DNA of 64,000 bases from CAZWSX01 sp964636985 (GTDB lineage: Bacteria > Planctomycetota > Planctomycetia > Pirellulales > Pirellulaceae), in the NCBI GenBank assembly GCA_964636985.1, contig CAZWSX010000019.1, positions 82,478-146,477 on the forward strand, given 5' to 3'. Position numbers and translations under genes: made by a program. Of this stretch, positions 34,830 to 44,618 are shown piece by piece (positions within the stretch are counted from its first letter, which is position 1; each line of letters begins with the position of its first letter). Below the pieces are notes generated by a model. The model did no database searches. It saw only the letters and a list, made by a program, of their open reading frames with translations, and was not told the origin of the DNA.

Positions 34830-35680
34830 GCCTTTTTGTCCGCCCAAAACTGAAGGACGTGATGTCGCCATCGCTACGACGACGACTGATCGGCCTTTCG
34901 GCCGCGACGGCAAGCGTGCTGCTGCTAACGTGGTTGGTCGATCGGCTTCAGTCGCGACTGGTCGATACTTCGTTCCCGACCGGCTATTTGCTGCTGGGCT
35001 GTGTTCTCTTCCTGGCGGCGTTCCAGGTTCGCAAACGCATTGCGGCTCCGCCGATTGGTTCGGCCGCACTGTGGCTACAGATCCACATCTATGTCGGGCT
35101 CGCTGTGATGGGAATTTTCGTCCTGCACGCGGGGCTGCGCTGGCCGACGGGCTGGGTTGAAACGCCGCTCGCCGGTCTCTTCTGGTTCCTCTGCGGCAGC
35201 GGCCTGTACGGCATCTATATTTCGCGAACCATTCCGCCCAAGCTCGCGGCCCTCCGCGAGCAGGTGATCTTCGAACGCATTCCGCAAGCCATTCGCAAGG
35301 TAGCGGCTGACGCACATGCACTAGCTGGCGATGAATCGCTTTGCGGTGCCGAGTTAGCCGGCGTCTATCGGCGGTCGATTGCGTCCTTCTTGTCCGGACC
35401 GCGAGAACTCTGGTACTGGCTTCGTCCAACCGGCGACGGTTGGCGCCGTCAAGTGAGCCGATTGCAGGACGTCCATCGCTACCTCAACCCGGAACGCCTG
35501 AAGATCGCCAGGCAGTTGGAATCGCTGGTCCGTCGGAAGGACGATCTCGATTTCCACGCGGCAATGCAGGGTCGTCTCAAACTATGGCTGTGGCTGCACA
35601 TCGGGGCCACGTACGCGATGTTGATGCTGGCGCTGGTCCACGGCGTGATAGCGCACGCCTTTCATGGAGGTGCGCGATGA
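34826..35680 (+). CDS. b-type-cytochrome-like integral membrane protein
   Basis: A protein of 284 residues beginning at the ATG that overlaps the previous stop (ATGA). Hydrophobic helices lie near 22-38, 50-66, 86-105, 118-132 and 242-262. Two helices carry His pairs spaced 14-15 apart (QIHIYVGLAVMGIFVLHAG and WLHIGATYAMLMLALVHGV), as expected for bis-His haem b ligation across the bilayer. A hydrophilic segment of about 100 residues separates helices 4 and 5. It would be the membrane anchor passing electrons between the Fe-S protein and the multihaem cytochromes. I do not recognise a named family. Confidence 0.8.
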   Translation: MSLFVRPKLKDVMSPSLRRRLIGLSAATASVLLLTWLVDRLQSRLVDTSFPTGYLLLGCVLFLAAFQVRKRIAAPPIGSAALWLQIHIYVGLAVMGIFVLHAGLRWPTGWVETPLAGLFWFLCGSGLYGIYISRTIPPKLAALREQVIFERIPQAIRKVAADAHALAGDESLCGAELAGVYRRSIASFLSGPRELWYWLRPTGDGWRRQVSRLQDVHRYLNPERLKIARQLESLVRRKDDLDFHAAMQGRLKLWLWLHIGATYAMLMLALVHGVIAHAFHGGAR

Positions 35681-38076
35681 AAAGCGAAAAACCCTACATG
35701 CAGCCTTACCATCGTCCTAATCAAACCTGGACGTGTGGCCGAGATAATCGGGACTGCCTTTGTGGTGCGGGTCCGACTGGCGATGGAACCTGCCGCGATC
35801 CCAAAAATCCTTGCCGGCCCCAGTGGACACTACGCACGCGCCGCCGCGTATTTGTCGTAGCCTGCTTTGCCTTTGCTTTTAGCTATGTATTGATCGGGCT
35901 GTGGCAGCCCCTCCGTAATCGCTTTGCCTCGCCAGGCCGGTTGAATTCGGTCCACGCACGGTTGGTGTCGAGCCCATCCCCTTCCGATCCACACACCGAT
36001 CCGCTGGCCGCCTCACAAGGGTGTGGGCATTGTCATAACGCTGACGAAAAGACTCCAATCCAGTGGCTGGCAAGTGTGTTCGATTGTGGTCGATCGCCTG
36101 TCGGTTCGGCGAGCCAATCGGAAAAATGCCTCAAGTGCCACGAAGCGCAGCTCGGCTCGACCTGGGCCATGTTCGCGCACAATGTCGATCCCGTCGAACT
36201 TGCAAAACGAACCGGCTTGCCCGAGTCGACGACCGTCGCTTCGAAGCGGCCCTCGTTACCGAGCGGAATGTTGGCGTTTGCTTCGGCCGGTGCGACGGAT
36301 TCGCCCGCGGCTCCCAGCCATGCCGCGAAAACGATGACCTGCGCCACGTGCCACCACGAACACAAAGGGGCCAGCATCGACATCAAGGCCATGACCGATC
36401 GGCAGTGCCAAGCGTGCCACAAGAACGAATGCCGATCATTCGCGACCGACCATCCCGAATTCACGAAGTGGCCGAATTACTCGGAACGCCCCCATATTGC
36501 CTTCACGCACGTTGCGCACGAGGGGAAACACTTTCCCGCGAAGAATCAGGCCTTCGATTGCAACCGCTGTCACGTTGACGACGCCGACCGAAATACCAAG
36601 CTGCTGGCCGGCTTCCAGCAGGCGTGCGCGTCGTGCCACGAAGGCGAGATCAAAGTCACGGCCGCCGAAGGGATGCCCGTGGTGGCTTTGCCGACGTTCG
36701 ATTACGAAGCCTTCCGCCGCGAAAAGGCCGTCGCCCCAGACAACTGGCCCAAAGCTGCGCGAGGGGACTTCGACGGCAAATTGCCCGAGATCATGGTCCT
36801 GCTCCTAGCTGCCGACAAAAAGGCAACCGATGCGCTGGCGAGATTTGCGCCTCATTTTGATATGGCCAGGGTCGACGGCAATCAGCCCGACGATGTGAAG
36901 AACGCGGCAGTGCTCGCTACCGCCATCGGCGATTTGCTCAAAGAACTTCAGGCCGATGCGCGAGCCACGGTCCGGCAACGGATTGAATCGCTCCGAGGTC
37001 GCCCTATCGTGGAAGCGGAACTGGATCGGCTGATGAGTCGCCTACCGCAAGAAGTGTTAACGCAGACGGTCGATCGATGGTTCGTGCCGCACGCCGACAA
37101 CACGACAGCGGAAGCTGCGACTTCCTCGTTGTGGCACTTTGTTGCACAACCTAAACCGGCTGTGCAATCGGTTTGGCTCCGCGCCAACCCGTTAAAGGAC
37201 ATGGCGCACAAGTCGGCCGAAGGAGCAGCGAGCGAGCCGTCGGCCAAAGAAGCCGCTGTCGATGGTCAAAAGACAGCGAGTCCATCGCCGGTGACTCGCA
37301 AGGCAATCGCGATCCCGGCTAACACCAGCGGCGAAGTATTGCGAGCCAATCCGCTGGCCAAGCCTGAAGTCGAAAGCGAGCCGCGCGCGACCCTGCCGGA
37401 AGCTTCCTCCGAGCCGGCGCCAGCCGTGGTTGGGCCTGAGCCCGCAAATGTGGTTGAGAGCAAACTCAATGAAAGGGGACCAACCTCTTCGATGGGAGAA
37501 ACAGTGCATCACTCGGTGCAATACGCCGCCAATGGTGGTTGGTTTGCCGATGACGAAACGTTTGCCATTAAATACCGTCCCGAGGGTCACGCCGATCCGG
37601 TGATGGCGGCATGGCTCGAACTCGCCGCCGAACTGGTGAATCGCCAGGACGCCTGGGCAACGTCGGTTAAGAAGCTGGTTCGAAGTTCCGCAGCGCAAGC
37701 ATGCATTCGCTGCCACACCGGCGCCGATCCAGAAACCGGCGCGCAATCGATGCGCTGGCATGCCGAGATGCGCGAGACCAGCGTCCGCCCGTTTACCAAG
37801 TTCTCGCACCGCCCGCACTTGCTGTCGAACGACAAGTCGACGTGCCAATCGTGCCACGAACTCAATCGTGAACTGCTGACAGCAGCGAGCCAGGAAAACC
37901 TAAACGATCGTTCCCAGTTAGCGGTCACGGCGCTTCTCACGCCGCCCGCCCGCTGCGATTTCAAGCCGCTGGAGAAGGCCAACTGCTCCCAATGCCACAA
38001 CGCCACCGGTGCCAGTCAAAGCTGCACCCAGTGCCATAACTACCACGTCGGCGCGAAGGTCGGCGGTAGTTGGTGA
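35677..38076 (+). CDS. decahaem cytochrome c, membrane-anchored
   Basis: A protein of 799 residues from the ATG at 35677, which overlaps the previous stop by 4 bp. A Cys-rich N-terminal tail precedes a single helix (RRVFVVACFAFAFSYVLIGLW, about 50-70) that probably anchors it with the bulk outside. Ten CxxCH sites are visible: CGHCH, CLKCH, CATCH, CQACH, CNRCH, CASCH, then after about 370 residues CIRCH, CQSCH, CSQCH and CTQCH. The long haem-free middle (about 340-640) is partly helical and partly low-complexity Pro/Ala/Glu. It should be the extracytoplasmic electron-transfer wire of the cluster. The donor or acceptor is unknown. Confidence 0.9.
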   Translation: MKSEKPYMQPYHRPNQTWTCGRDNRDCLCGAGPTGDGTCRDPKNPCRPQWTLRTRRRVFVVACFAFAFSYVLIGLWQPLRNRFASPGRLNSVHARLVSSPSPSDPHTDPLAASQGCGHCHNADEKTPIQWLASVFDCGRSPVGSASQSEKCLKCHEAQLGSTWAMFAHNVDPVELAKRTGLPESTTVASKRPSLPSGMLAFASAGATDSPAAPSHAAKTMTCATCHHEHKGASIDIKAMTDRQCQACHKNECRSFATDHPEFTKWPNYSERPHIAFTHVAHEGKHFPAKNQAFDCNRCHVDDADRNTKLLAGFQQACASCHEGEIKVTAAEGMPVVALPTFDYEAFRREKAVAPDNWPKAARGDFDGKLPEIMVLLLAADKKATDALARFAPHFDMARVDGNQPDDVKNAAVLATAIGDLLKELQADARATVRQRIESLRGRPIVEAELDRLMSRLPQEVLTQTVDRWFVPHADNTTAEAATSSLWHFVAQPKPAVQSVWLRANPLKDMAHKSAEGAASEPSAKEAAVDGQKTASPSPVTRKAIAIPANTSGEVLRANPLAKPEVESEPRATLPEASSEPAPAVVGPEPANVVESKLNERGPTSSMGETVHHSVQYAANGGWFADDETFAIKYRPEGHADPVMAAWLELAAELVNRQDAWATSVKKLVRSSAAQACIRCHTGADPETGAQSMRWHAEMRETSVRPFTKFSHRPHLLSNDKSTCQSCHELNRELLTAASQENLNDRSQLAVTALLTPPARCDFKPLEKANCSQCHNATGASQSCTQCHNYHVGAKVGGSW

Positions 38077-38089
38077 GCGTGCAAACAAC

Positions 38090-39922
38090 TCAGTTTTGCA
38101 CTGTCACCATTTCGGACCATCGGGCGACGGTTTGAACCGCATCGTTGCCGCGGGCGAGCACAGTAAGAACATGCTTGCCATCGGCGTGCTTTCGCGTATC
38201 CCACGAGAGCGGCTCGTCGGGCTTCACTGTCTTGACGAGTAGCCCGTCGACATAGAGTTCGTACGCCACAGGCGAGATTGCATCGTTGGATGCAGTCTTG
38301 GCGTGCAAAACAACTTCGCCGGACGTGGGAGTTGTGACCTCGACCCCCTCCACTGCAAGCGTGAAGTTACGGCGCCACGGTTGTGCCAGCGGATCGCCAA
38401 CGATCAAAAGTTGATAGGGTCCGGCAACCGATTGATAGTAGGCCTCGGCCAACGTGCAGCCACTGGCATAGTGCACATGGATGTAGGGTGACGGAAACTT
38501 CGCCTGAATGGCGAACGGCTCGGTCACGGTCCCCGAGGAGCCCGCCGCGCCTTGCTTAAGAAATTCGGTTAGCGGAGTTTGTCCCGCTCCTTTGGTCATG
38601 ATTCCGCCGAAGCTGGTGAGATGCTCCACGATCGCTCCGGGAACAATCTTGCTGCCGCTGGCCGCCCAGTCGAAGTCGGCTGTCCCGATCATGCCTCCGG
38701 CGACGTCGGTCTTCTCCTTAGGTAGGACCCCTTCTTCAACAACCGCTTGCACGCCGAGCGCTTCCAGTTGGCGCGCCGCACCGCGAAAGCCCCACTCGCG
38801 CGTCGTCGAACGGACGTCGCCATTGCGCTCGAAGTAGATGGTTCCTTTCGGATTTGTTCCATCTGCTTGGGCCGATCGCTGCAAGCAAGCAATCGCTTCT
38901 TCAACGCTCATCCCGCGGCCCGTCGTAACGGCAAGAACCGTCGACAGCAAATAGCGCGGAGCCTTCTCATCGGTCGTGGCATCTCCGCTGGCAAGCCATC
39001 CCACGGAGGAACGAAAGCCGATAGCCGGTTGGATCTCGGCATCGCGAGCCTTCATTTCGACGAGCAATGCTTGGAAGTCGGCCCGCTCGCGAAGCGACTT
39101 CAAATCATCATCGCGCTGCGTTTGACGCGCATTGAACCAGCCTCGCTTTACCGCGTCCCGCAATGCAGTCATCGCCGCTTCGGCCTGATCGAGCTGCGCC
39201 AGCGCACACGCGCGGTTGTAGTGAAGTTCACTCGACTTCGGATGGAGTTCTGTCAGTTCACCCAGCGCCGCCAGGGTCTCCTTCATCAGGGGCCCTTGAC
39301 GCTCCTTCTCTTCATCCGTTAGGGCGTCTCCGGCTTTTTGTTTCTCAGCCACTTGTGCGTACTGTTGCAGCTTCGCCAGCGCATCGGCATAACGTTTCAG
39401 TTCTTCGGTTGTCCACGGGGGATCAATGCTTCCCTTGAGTTCGCGCCGGGCATAGCGATTGGCATTGAGGTCCAGATAGGCGAGATCCTTCGCCATGACC
39501 GCTTGATGGAGAAATGTCAGGCTATTGATGGACGCGACCGGCGTTAGAACGCGAGAAAGTTTCTTCGAACCGACGTCGCCACTAACATCGATTGCGGTTG
39601 GGATTTCCGACGAGTAGGCAATGAGATCGATCTGCGGGCGCAGGCCGCGCTCGTCGAGCGCTTTCAGAACCGGCCCGAGGATCTTCTGCCGGAAATCTTC
39701 GACGGATGCCTTCTCTTTGTCGGTGATCCCGGTGATCGTGACGACGTTGCTGGCCGGGATTCGCCGCAACCGTGTATAGACGTCGGCAATGAGGCGCGAC
39801 GAATCGCTGTCGCCGTTCACCACAACGCAAACGTTTTCCGGAGCGATCCCGGCACGCACGGTTCCGCCGATCGCAAGAACGAGCAAGAAGGTCGAGCAGC
39901 ACCACAATGCCTTGAGCTTCAT
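38090..39922 (-). CDS. TIGR03790-type secreted protein with TPR-like insert and C-terminal beta domain
   Basis: A protein of 610 residues. The signal peptide is MKLKALWCCSTFLLVLAIGG. The region NVCVVVNGDSDSSRLIADVY, RRIPASNVVTITGI matches the TIGR03790 family. A helical TPR-like insert follows at about 180-300 (SSELHYNRACALAQLDQAEA). The family core continues with FGGIMTKGAGQTPLTEFL and ASGCTLAEAYYQSVAGPYQL. The last about 90 residues look like an Ig/fibronectin-type domain (YELYVDGLLVKTV). The function of the family is unknown. It converges on the decahaem gene with only 13 bp between stops. Confidence 0.8.
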   Translation of the reverse strand: MKLKALWCCSTFLLVLAIGGTVRAGIAPENVCVVVNGDSDSSRLIADVYTRLRRIPASNVVTITGITDKEKASVEDFRQKILGPVLKALDERGLRPQIDLIAYSSEIPTAIDVSGDVGSKKLSRVLTPVASINSLTFLHQAVMAKDLAYLDLNANRYARRELKGSIDPPWTTEELKRYADALAKLQQYAQVAEKQKAGDALTDEEKERQGPLMKETLAALGELTELHPKSSELHYNRACALAQLDQAEAAMTALRDAVKRGWFNARQTQRDDDLKSLRERADFQALLVEMKARDAEIQPAIGFRSSVGWLASGDATTDEKAPRYLLSTVLAVTTGRGMSVEEAIACLQRSAQADGTNPKGTIYFERNGDVRSTTREWGFRGAARQLEALGVQAVVEEGVLPKEKTDVAGGMIGTADFDWAASGSKIVPGAIVEHLTSFGGIMTKGAGQTPLTEFLKQGAAGSSGTVTEPFAIQAKFPSPYIHVHYASGCTLAEAYYQSVAGPYQLLIVGDPLAQPWRRNFTLAVEGVEVTTPTSGEVVLHAKTASNDAISPVAYELYVDGLLVKTVKPDEPLSWDTRKHADGKHVLTVLARGNDAVQTVARWSEMVTVQN

Positions 39923-39988
39923 CGCACAAACTCTCTTAAGCGAGATGGCGAATGCCCGGCCCGGTGAATGGTAAATCGAGCTGAGCGA

Positions 39989-40897
39989 CTAACCGCCGAA
40001 CCACTTCGAAATGACGTGCAACGTCACATCGCGACCGACTCTGCCAATCGCCGTCGTCAGCGGAATGTTCTTGGGGCATACCGCCACGCAGTTCTGGGCG
40101 TTGCCGCACGACTGGATCCCGCCCGGGGCGGTCATGATATCGAGACGTTCGCCCGCATTGGCGGCCCCGGTCGGGTTCATGTTGAAGAGAACCGTTTGTC
40201 CGATCGCCGCGGGCCCGACGAAAGCGATGTCCTGGGCGGCCTTCTCGCGAGCTTTGAACTGCTCGGTCGTTTCGCCTTCTTCGCGCTCCAGTTCGATCTT
40301 GGTGTACTGCGGGCAAGCCTCCACGCAACAGCCGCATGTCATGCATTGGCTGTAGGGATAGCTGGCCTCTTGCTGAGCCATCGATTGCCGCGGCCCCGAA
40401 CCCATATCGATGTACCCGTCGACGGGAATCCACGCCTTGATGCGTTCCAGTCCGCGGAACATCCGGCTGCGATCGACCACCAGGTCCCGCACCACCGGGA
40501 ACTTGGACATCGGCTGGAGTTCGATTTCGCCCGGATTATCGGTCAACAACTTGTCGACGAGCGCCGAGCATCCTTGGCGGACCTTGCCGTTGATCACCAT
40601 CGTGCAAGCGCCGCACACTTCTTCCAGGCAGTTCGATTGCCAACACACGGGCGAGACGTGTTGCCCTTCGGCGGTGGTCGCCTTCGCGGCGATCCGTTCC
40701 AGCACGCTGGTCACGTTCATGTTGTCTTCGCGAGTGACGCGGTGCCGTTCCCAGTAGCTGGGCTTGCCGGGGCCGTCCTGTCGCAAGATACGGACTTCGA
40801 ACTCATTCGAGTCGCCATGACCGCCATGCCCGTGGTCGTCGTGTCCACCGGCGGCGTGACCGTTCGATTGATGTCCGTTCGAATGCGAGTGTGCCAT
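39989..40897 (-). CDS. sdhB: succinate dehydrogenase iron-sulfur subunit
   Basis: A protein of 302 residues from the ATG at 40895-40897 (MAHSHSNGHQ); the longer open frame extends through the intergenic region into sdhA and is not used. The 2Fe-2S domain has CWQSNCLEEVCGAC and a fourth Cys in VRQGC. The C-terminal clusters are CMTCGCCVEACPQ and CGNAQNCVAVCPKNIPL. It passes electrons from the SdhA flavin to the membrane subunit. The first 36 residues are strikingly His/Gly-rich, unlike standard SdhB. It lies 106 bp after sdhA. Confidence 0.95.
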   Translation of the reverse strand: MAHSHSNGHQSNGHAAGGHDDHGHGGHGDSNEFEVRILRQDGPGKPSYWERHRVTREDNMNVTSVLERIAAKATTAEGQHVSPVCWQSNCLEEVCGACTMVINGKVRQGCSALVDKLLTDNPGEIELQPMSKFPVVRDLVVDRSRMFRGLERIKAWIPVDGYIDMGSGPRQSMAQQEASYPYSQCMTCGCCVEACPQYTKIELEREEGETTEQFKAREKAAQDIAFVGPAAIGQTVLFNMNPTGAANAGERLDIMTAPGGIQSCGNAQNCVAVCPKNIPLTTAIGRVGRDVTLHVISKWFGG

Positions 40898-41003
40898 GAC
40901 GCGCCTGCAATCTATTGCTGAATCTAGGTTGGCAAAAGTTCGCGGTAAGGTGACGTCCTCGTCGAACTTACCGGTTTTCGATGGAGTAACTCGTCTGACG
41001 AAA

Positions 41004-42989
41004 CTAACTGGCTGCACCGGCGACAGCCGCACTTCCGCTGGCCTTCTTCGCCGTACGTTCTTTCCAAACTTCTTCGATCGTTTCGGCGCCGACCAGCCCA
41101 TACAAACGGGGCCGCGGGGCGATGAGCGAGGTATCGACCGTCTCATACGAGAGAATCGGCTTTTCGCCATCCCACGTTGCGATGGTCGATTTCAGGAAGC
41201 GGGCGTTGTTGCGTTCGAAATCGTCGCACCAGGCTTCGGCTTCGCGTCGGCGTTCGGCAGGATCAGTGGCCTTGAGTGCCTTCTGTTCGAAGGCCGGCTT
41301 GTAGTGGGCTCCGCGGCATTCGTCCCGCCGCAAGGCGCCATCCAAAATGCTGAGGGCCAGCGGGAACATGTCGACCAGGCTCTTGGTGAACACGACGTTC
41401 TGGTTCGACCACGAACCCGTATCCGACAGCGAGCAGCGCTGCGCCCGGTTGTACAGGTCGTTGACCTTGTCGATCGCTTGCGAAAGCTGATTGTTCTCGC
41501 GCACGACCGTCGCGGCCTTGGTCATCACGTCGCCAAGCTCTTGGTGAATCAGGTACGGGTTTTCGGTTCCACCTGTCCGCTTAAGCAGGGCATTGTGCCG
41601 GCCTTGGTGCGTCTTGGCAGCGTCGCTGTAGAGCGATGCCGGAATATCAACGGCCTTCTTCTTTTGCTCGCCCAACCAGGCTTCGATGCCAGGGGCCGTG
41701 ATCAAACCGCTGAAGATGCAGCTCAACAACGAGTTGGCTCCCAATCGGTTGGCACCGTGGTATTGGTAGTCACACTCGCCGATGGCGTAGAGCCCCGGGA
41801 TGTTGGTGACCTGGTTCTTTGATGAACCAAGGTCGAGGCCGCCGGTGGCGTTGTTCTTTTTGTAATCGACCCACAACCCGCCCATCGAATAGTGGACGGC
41901 GGGGAAGATCTTCATCGGCTCGTCGCGCGGGTCGACCCCTTGGAACTTCTCGTAGATTTCGAGAATGCCGGCCAGCTTGCGATCGAGTTCTTTCCGCTGG
42001 ATGTGAGTCAAATCGAGGTAGACGCACAGGCGATCCTTCTCGACACTCAACCCTTCGTTCACGCAGATATCAAAAATCTGCCGCGTGGCGATATCACGTG
42101 GAACCAGGTTCTTGTACTTCGGGAAACGCTCTTCCAGGAAGTAGTAACGCTCACTCTCGGGAATCAACTTGGGATCGCGGGGGTCCTGCGGCTTGCGCGG
42201 CACCCACACGCGGCCACCTTCACCGCGGGCCGATTCGCTCATCAGGCGCAGTTTGTCGGCGCCCGGAATCGCCGTCGGGTGAACCTGAATGAACTCGGGG
42301 TTTCCAACCTTGGCGCCGGCTTGGAAACATCGGCTCACGGCACTGCCGGTGCAAGCCATCGACATCGTCGAGCGGCCGTAAATCAAACCAGGCCCACCGG
42401 AAGCAACAATCACGGCATCAGCGGGGAAGGCGCGGATTTCCATCGTCACCAAATCTTGGCCGACGGCACCACGGCAAACGCCGTTGCTATCGAGAATCGG
42501 TGCGAGGAAGTCCCAAAACTCGTACTTGGTGACTTTCTTCTCCGATTCCCAGCGGCGGACTTGTTCGTCGAGCGTGTACAGAAGCTGCTGGCCCGTGGTC
42601 GCGCCAGCGAAGGCCGTCCGCTTGAAGAGCGTGCCGCCGAAGCGGCGACGGTCGATGTAACCCTCAGGCGTGCGGTTGAACGTGACGCCCATCCGATCCA
42701 TCAACTCGATGATCTTCGGGCCCCAGTCGCACATTTCCTTGACGGGAGGCTGATGCTGCAGAAAGTCGCCGCCATAGACGGTGTCGTCGAAGTGGAGGTA
42801 CTCGCTGTCGCCTTGTTGGCGGGTCACTTCGTTACAGCTGTTGATCCCCCCTTGAGCGCAAACGCTGTGCGAGCGTTTGACGGGGACCAGGCTCATCAGG
42901 TCGACTTCGACTCCGAGTTCGGCCAGTTTCATGGTCGCGGCAAGGCCCGCCAGACCGCCACCGACGACCACCACGCGTTGCTTAGCCAT
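41004..42989 (-). CDS. sdhA: succinate dehydrogenase flavoprotein subunit
   Basis: A protein of 661 residues, normal for the Bacillus/epsilon-type enzyme. The FAD-binding start is VVVVGGGLAGLAATMKLAEL. HSVCAQGGINSC carries the covalent-flavin His region, and HPTAIPG, MGGLWVDYKK and GANRLGANSLLSCIFSGL follow. It oxidises succinate to fumarate (or the reverse) at the cytoplasmic membrane face. It is between sdhC (96 bp) and sdhB. Confidence 0.97.
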   Translation of the reverse strand: MAKQRVVVVGGGLAGLAATMKLAELGVEVDLMSLVPVKRSHSVCAQGGINSCNEVTRQQGDSEYLHFDDTVYGGDFLQHQPPVKEMCDWGPKIIELMDRMGVTFNRTPEGYIDRRRFGGTLFKRTAFAGATTGQQLLYTLDEQVRRWESEKKVTKYEFWDFLAPILDSNGVCRGAVGQDLVTMEIRAFPADAVIVASGGPGLIYGRSTMSMACTGSAVSRCFQAGAKVGNPEFIQVHPTAIPGADKLRLMSESARGEGGRVWVPRKPQDPRDPKLIPESERYYFLEERFPKYKNLVPRDIATRQIFDICVNEGLSVEKDRLCVYLDLTHIQRKELDRKLAGILEIYEKFQGVDPRDEPMKIFPAVHYSMGGLWVDYKKNNATGGLDLGSSKNQVTNIPGLYAIGECDYQYHGANRLGANSLLSCIFSGLITAPGIEAWLGEQKKKAVDIPASLYSDAAKTHQGRHNALLKRTGGTENPYLIHQELGDVMTKAATVVRENNQLSQAIDKVNDLYNRAQRCSLSDTGSWSNQNVVFTKSLVDMFPLALSILDGALRRDECRGAHYKPAFEQKALKATDPAERRREAEAWCDDFERNNARFLKSTIATWDGEKPILSYETVDTSLIAPRPRLYGLVGAETIEEVWKERTAKKASGSAAVAGAAS

Positions 42990-43085
42990 TACCTTCTGCT
43001 CCGTCGCTATCCGCCGACTATGTAGGCCTGTGTTCTTCGAGGTAAACCCGTGCCGTTCGAAACCTCAACCGTCCGCACCGAACAT

Positions 43086-43919
43086 CTAGGGACGCGTTGC
43101 GTGCTCGTCTTTGGGGTGTTGGTACTTATGCGAGTCTTTTTCGACTTCCCCTGCCTTCACTTTTGCGTCGTACATTTGCTCTTCGATCTTGGCCGCTTCT
43201 TCCGGTTTGATCTTCACGGCAAATGCGCTGAGAGCTCCCATGCTGACGATCGCCAGGAAGATGCCAAACGCGGCGCAAACGTAGTCGGCTCGTCGTTGTG
43301 CCTTGGGCGTGATCCAGAGTCCCCAGGTGATGCCCGCAGTCCACAGGCCGTTCGCCAGGTGGTACACGCACGACAACACGCCGACGAAGTAGAAGATCGG
43401 GAAGATCACATTGGCTTGCATCGCCGAGGCAGCAGTCGACGAGGCGCTGTACGGCTTGAATTGACCGCCCCAATACGGCTTGATCGTGTTCTGCCACCAA
43501 TCGGCGTGGAACCATCCGTGCATGTGGAAGACGTGCCACACGATGAACAGAAAGGCGATCATGCCGGTCGCGCGTTGCAGCGCGTAGCGAACATTCCCCA
43601 AGTAGCGATAGCTTCCGGTATTGGTTTGGCCGCTTTGGATGATGACCACGCCGTAAATCGCGTGGAATAGAATCGGGATGAAAATGAAGACCCATTCCAC
43701 CACCGGGAGCAACGGCCCCAGGCTGTGAATCTGGTACACCATCCGCTGGAACATCGCTTCCGACCCAGCTGCCGTGGCGTTAGTCAGCAGGTGGACGGTC
43801 ATGTAAGCGCCGACCGGAACAATTCCAGTGAGCGAGTGCAAACGGCGCAAAAGAAAATCGTGCCGTTGGAGGAAGGTCAGATCCGCTGACGAATCCTTCG
43901 CAGGAGCGGAGGCGTTCAC
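43086..43919 (-). CDS. sdhC: succinate dehydrogenase cytochrome b558 subunit
   Basis: A protein of 277 residues with five hydrophobic helices, the single di-haem anchor of type-B SDH. The start LQRHDFLLRRLHSLTGIVPV contains the conserved RxHSxxG motif of the quinone and haem region. Later helices supply His residues in PILFHAIYGVVI, FIVWHVFHMHGW and CVYHLANGLWTAGI. A charged C-terminal tail (EQMYDAKVKAGEVEKDSH) is cytosolic. It is the first gene of the sdhC-A-B operon. Confidence 0.94.
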   Translation of the reverse strand: MNASAPAKDSSADLTFLQRHDFLLRRLHSLTGIVPVGAYMTVHLLTNATAAGSEAMFQRMVYQIHSLGPLLPVVEWVFIFIPILFHAIYGVVIIQSGQTNTGSYRYLGNVRYALQRATGMIAFLFIVWHVFHMHGWFHADWWQNTIKPYWGGQFKPYSASSTAASAMQANVIFPIFYFVGVLSCVYHLANGLWTAGITWGLWITPKAQRRADYVCAAFGIFLAIVSMGALSAFAVKIKPEEAAKIEEQMYDAKVKAGEVEKDSHKYQHPKDEHATRP

Positions 43920-44173
43920 AGAAAGCCTTTCTGATGGATGCGAACCGGAAACGGGGCGATCGGCGCGTCGGAACCCGCTTTCCGCCTGAATGGCGCCGCC
44001 CCACTTTAATGGGGATCAGGCCCGCTTGTGAAGAGTTTCACAAGGCTTCGGAAAACAATTCCACCGCCGACACTTTCGCTTGCCGTAGTATAAGGAACGC
44101 GGGAACGCTCGCAACCGGGCGTTTTCCCCATCAAATGCGGCAAGTTCCGAACTCCTTCTCAGCGAGCAAGCCC

Positions 44174-44617
44174 ATGTCTCAGCGATCTCTCTCCATTGTA
44201 TCCCTGTGCTGTGTCGCGGTGATTGCATCGGCGTGGTTGGCACTTACGCCATCGCACGCTGCGGACGACGAAAAGGCCGAACTCAACAAGCAGATTCACG
44301 CGCTCCTCGAGCAGCGCCGCGACACGCTCAAGGAACGTTTCGAAGTTGTAACTGCCCTCCACCAGAAGGGAATTAACAGCTCGCAGGACATCGCGCAAGC
44401 CGCGGAAGAGCTTTTGCAAGCAAAACTTGCGCTGGCGACGGATCGCGACGAGCGGATCGCGATCGCCAAAGAACGCGTCGAGAACTTTCGCCGCGGCGAA
44501 ACGGTTGTCGAAAGTCTTTTTGCTCGCGCTGAAGCCTCTCGCAGTCAAAAACTCAAGGCCACGGCGACTCGCCAGCAGGCTGAAATCGATTTGCTGCGGG
44601 AACAGCTTGGTAAGTGA
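44174..44617 (+). CDS. exported coiled-coil protein (TolC-like helical hairpin)
   Basis: A protein of 147 residues from the ATG at 44174; the upstream open frame has no translation signals. The signal peptide is SLSIVSLCCVAVIASAWLAL, ending near SHAADDE. The rest is one long helical region rich in Glu, Lys, Arg and Ala (LLEQRRDTLKERFEVVTALH, AEELLQAKLALATDRDERIA), resembling a fragment of outer-membrane efflux proteins. It lies one base before the cutC ATG, so the two are co-transcribed. No pore or channel portion is present, so it may be a periplasmic adaptor; the role is unknown. Confidence 0.8.
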   Translation: MSQRSLSIVSLCCVAVIASAWLALTPSHAADDEKAELNKQIHALLEQRRDTLKERFEVVTALHQKGINSSQDIAQAAEELLQAKLALATDRDERIAIAKERVENFRRGETVVESLFARAEASRSQKLKATATRQQAEIDLLREQLGK

Positions 44618-44618
44618 T

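Noticed and set aside
33615..35429. 604-residue minus-strand open frame
   Set aside because: Antisense shadow of the cNMP-ferredoxin and membrane-protein genes; Arg/Ala/Gly-rich, no domain, no ribosome site.
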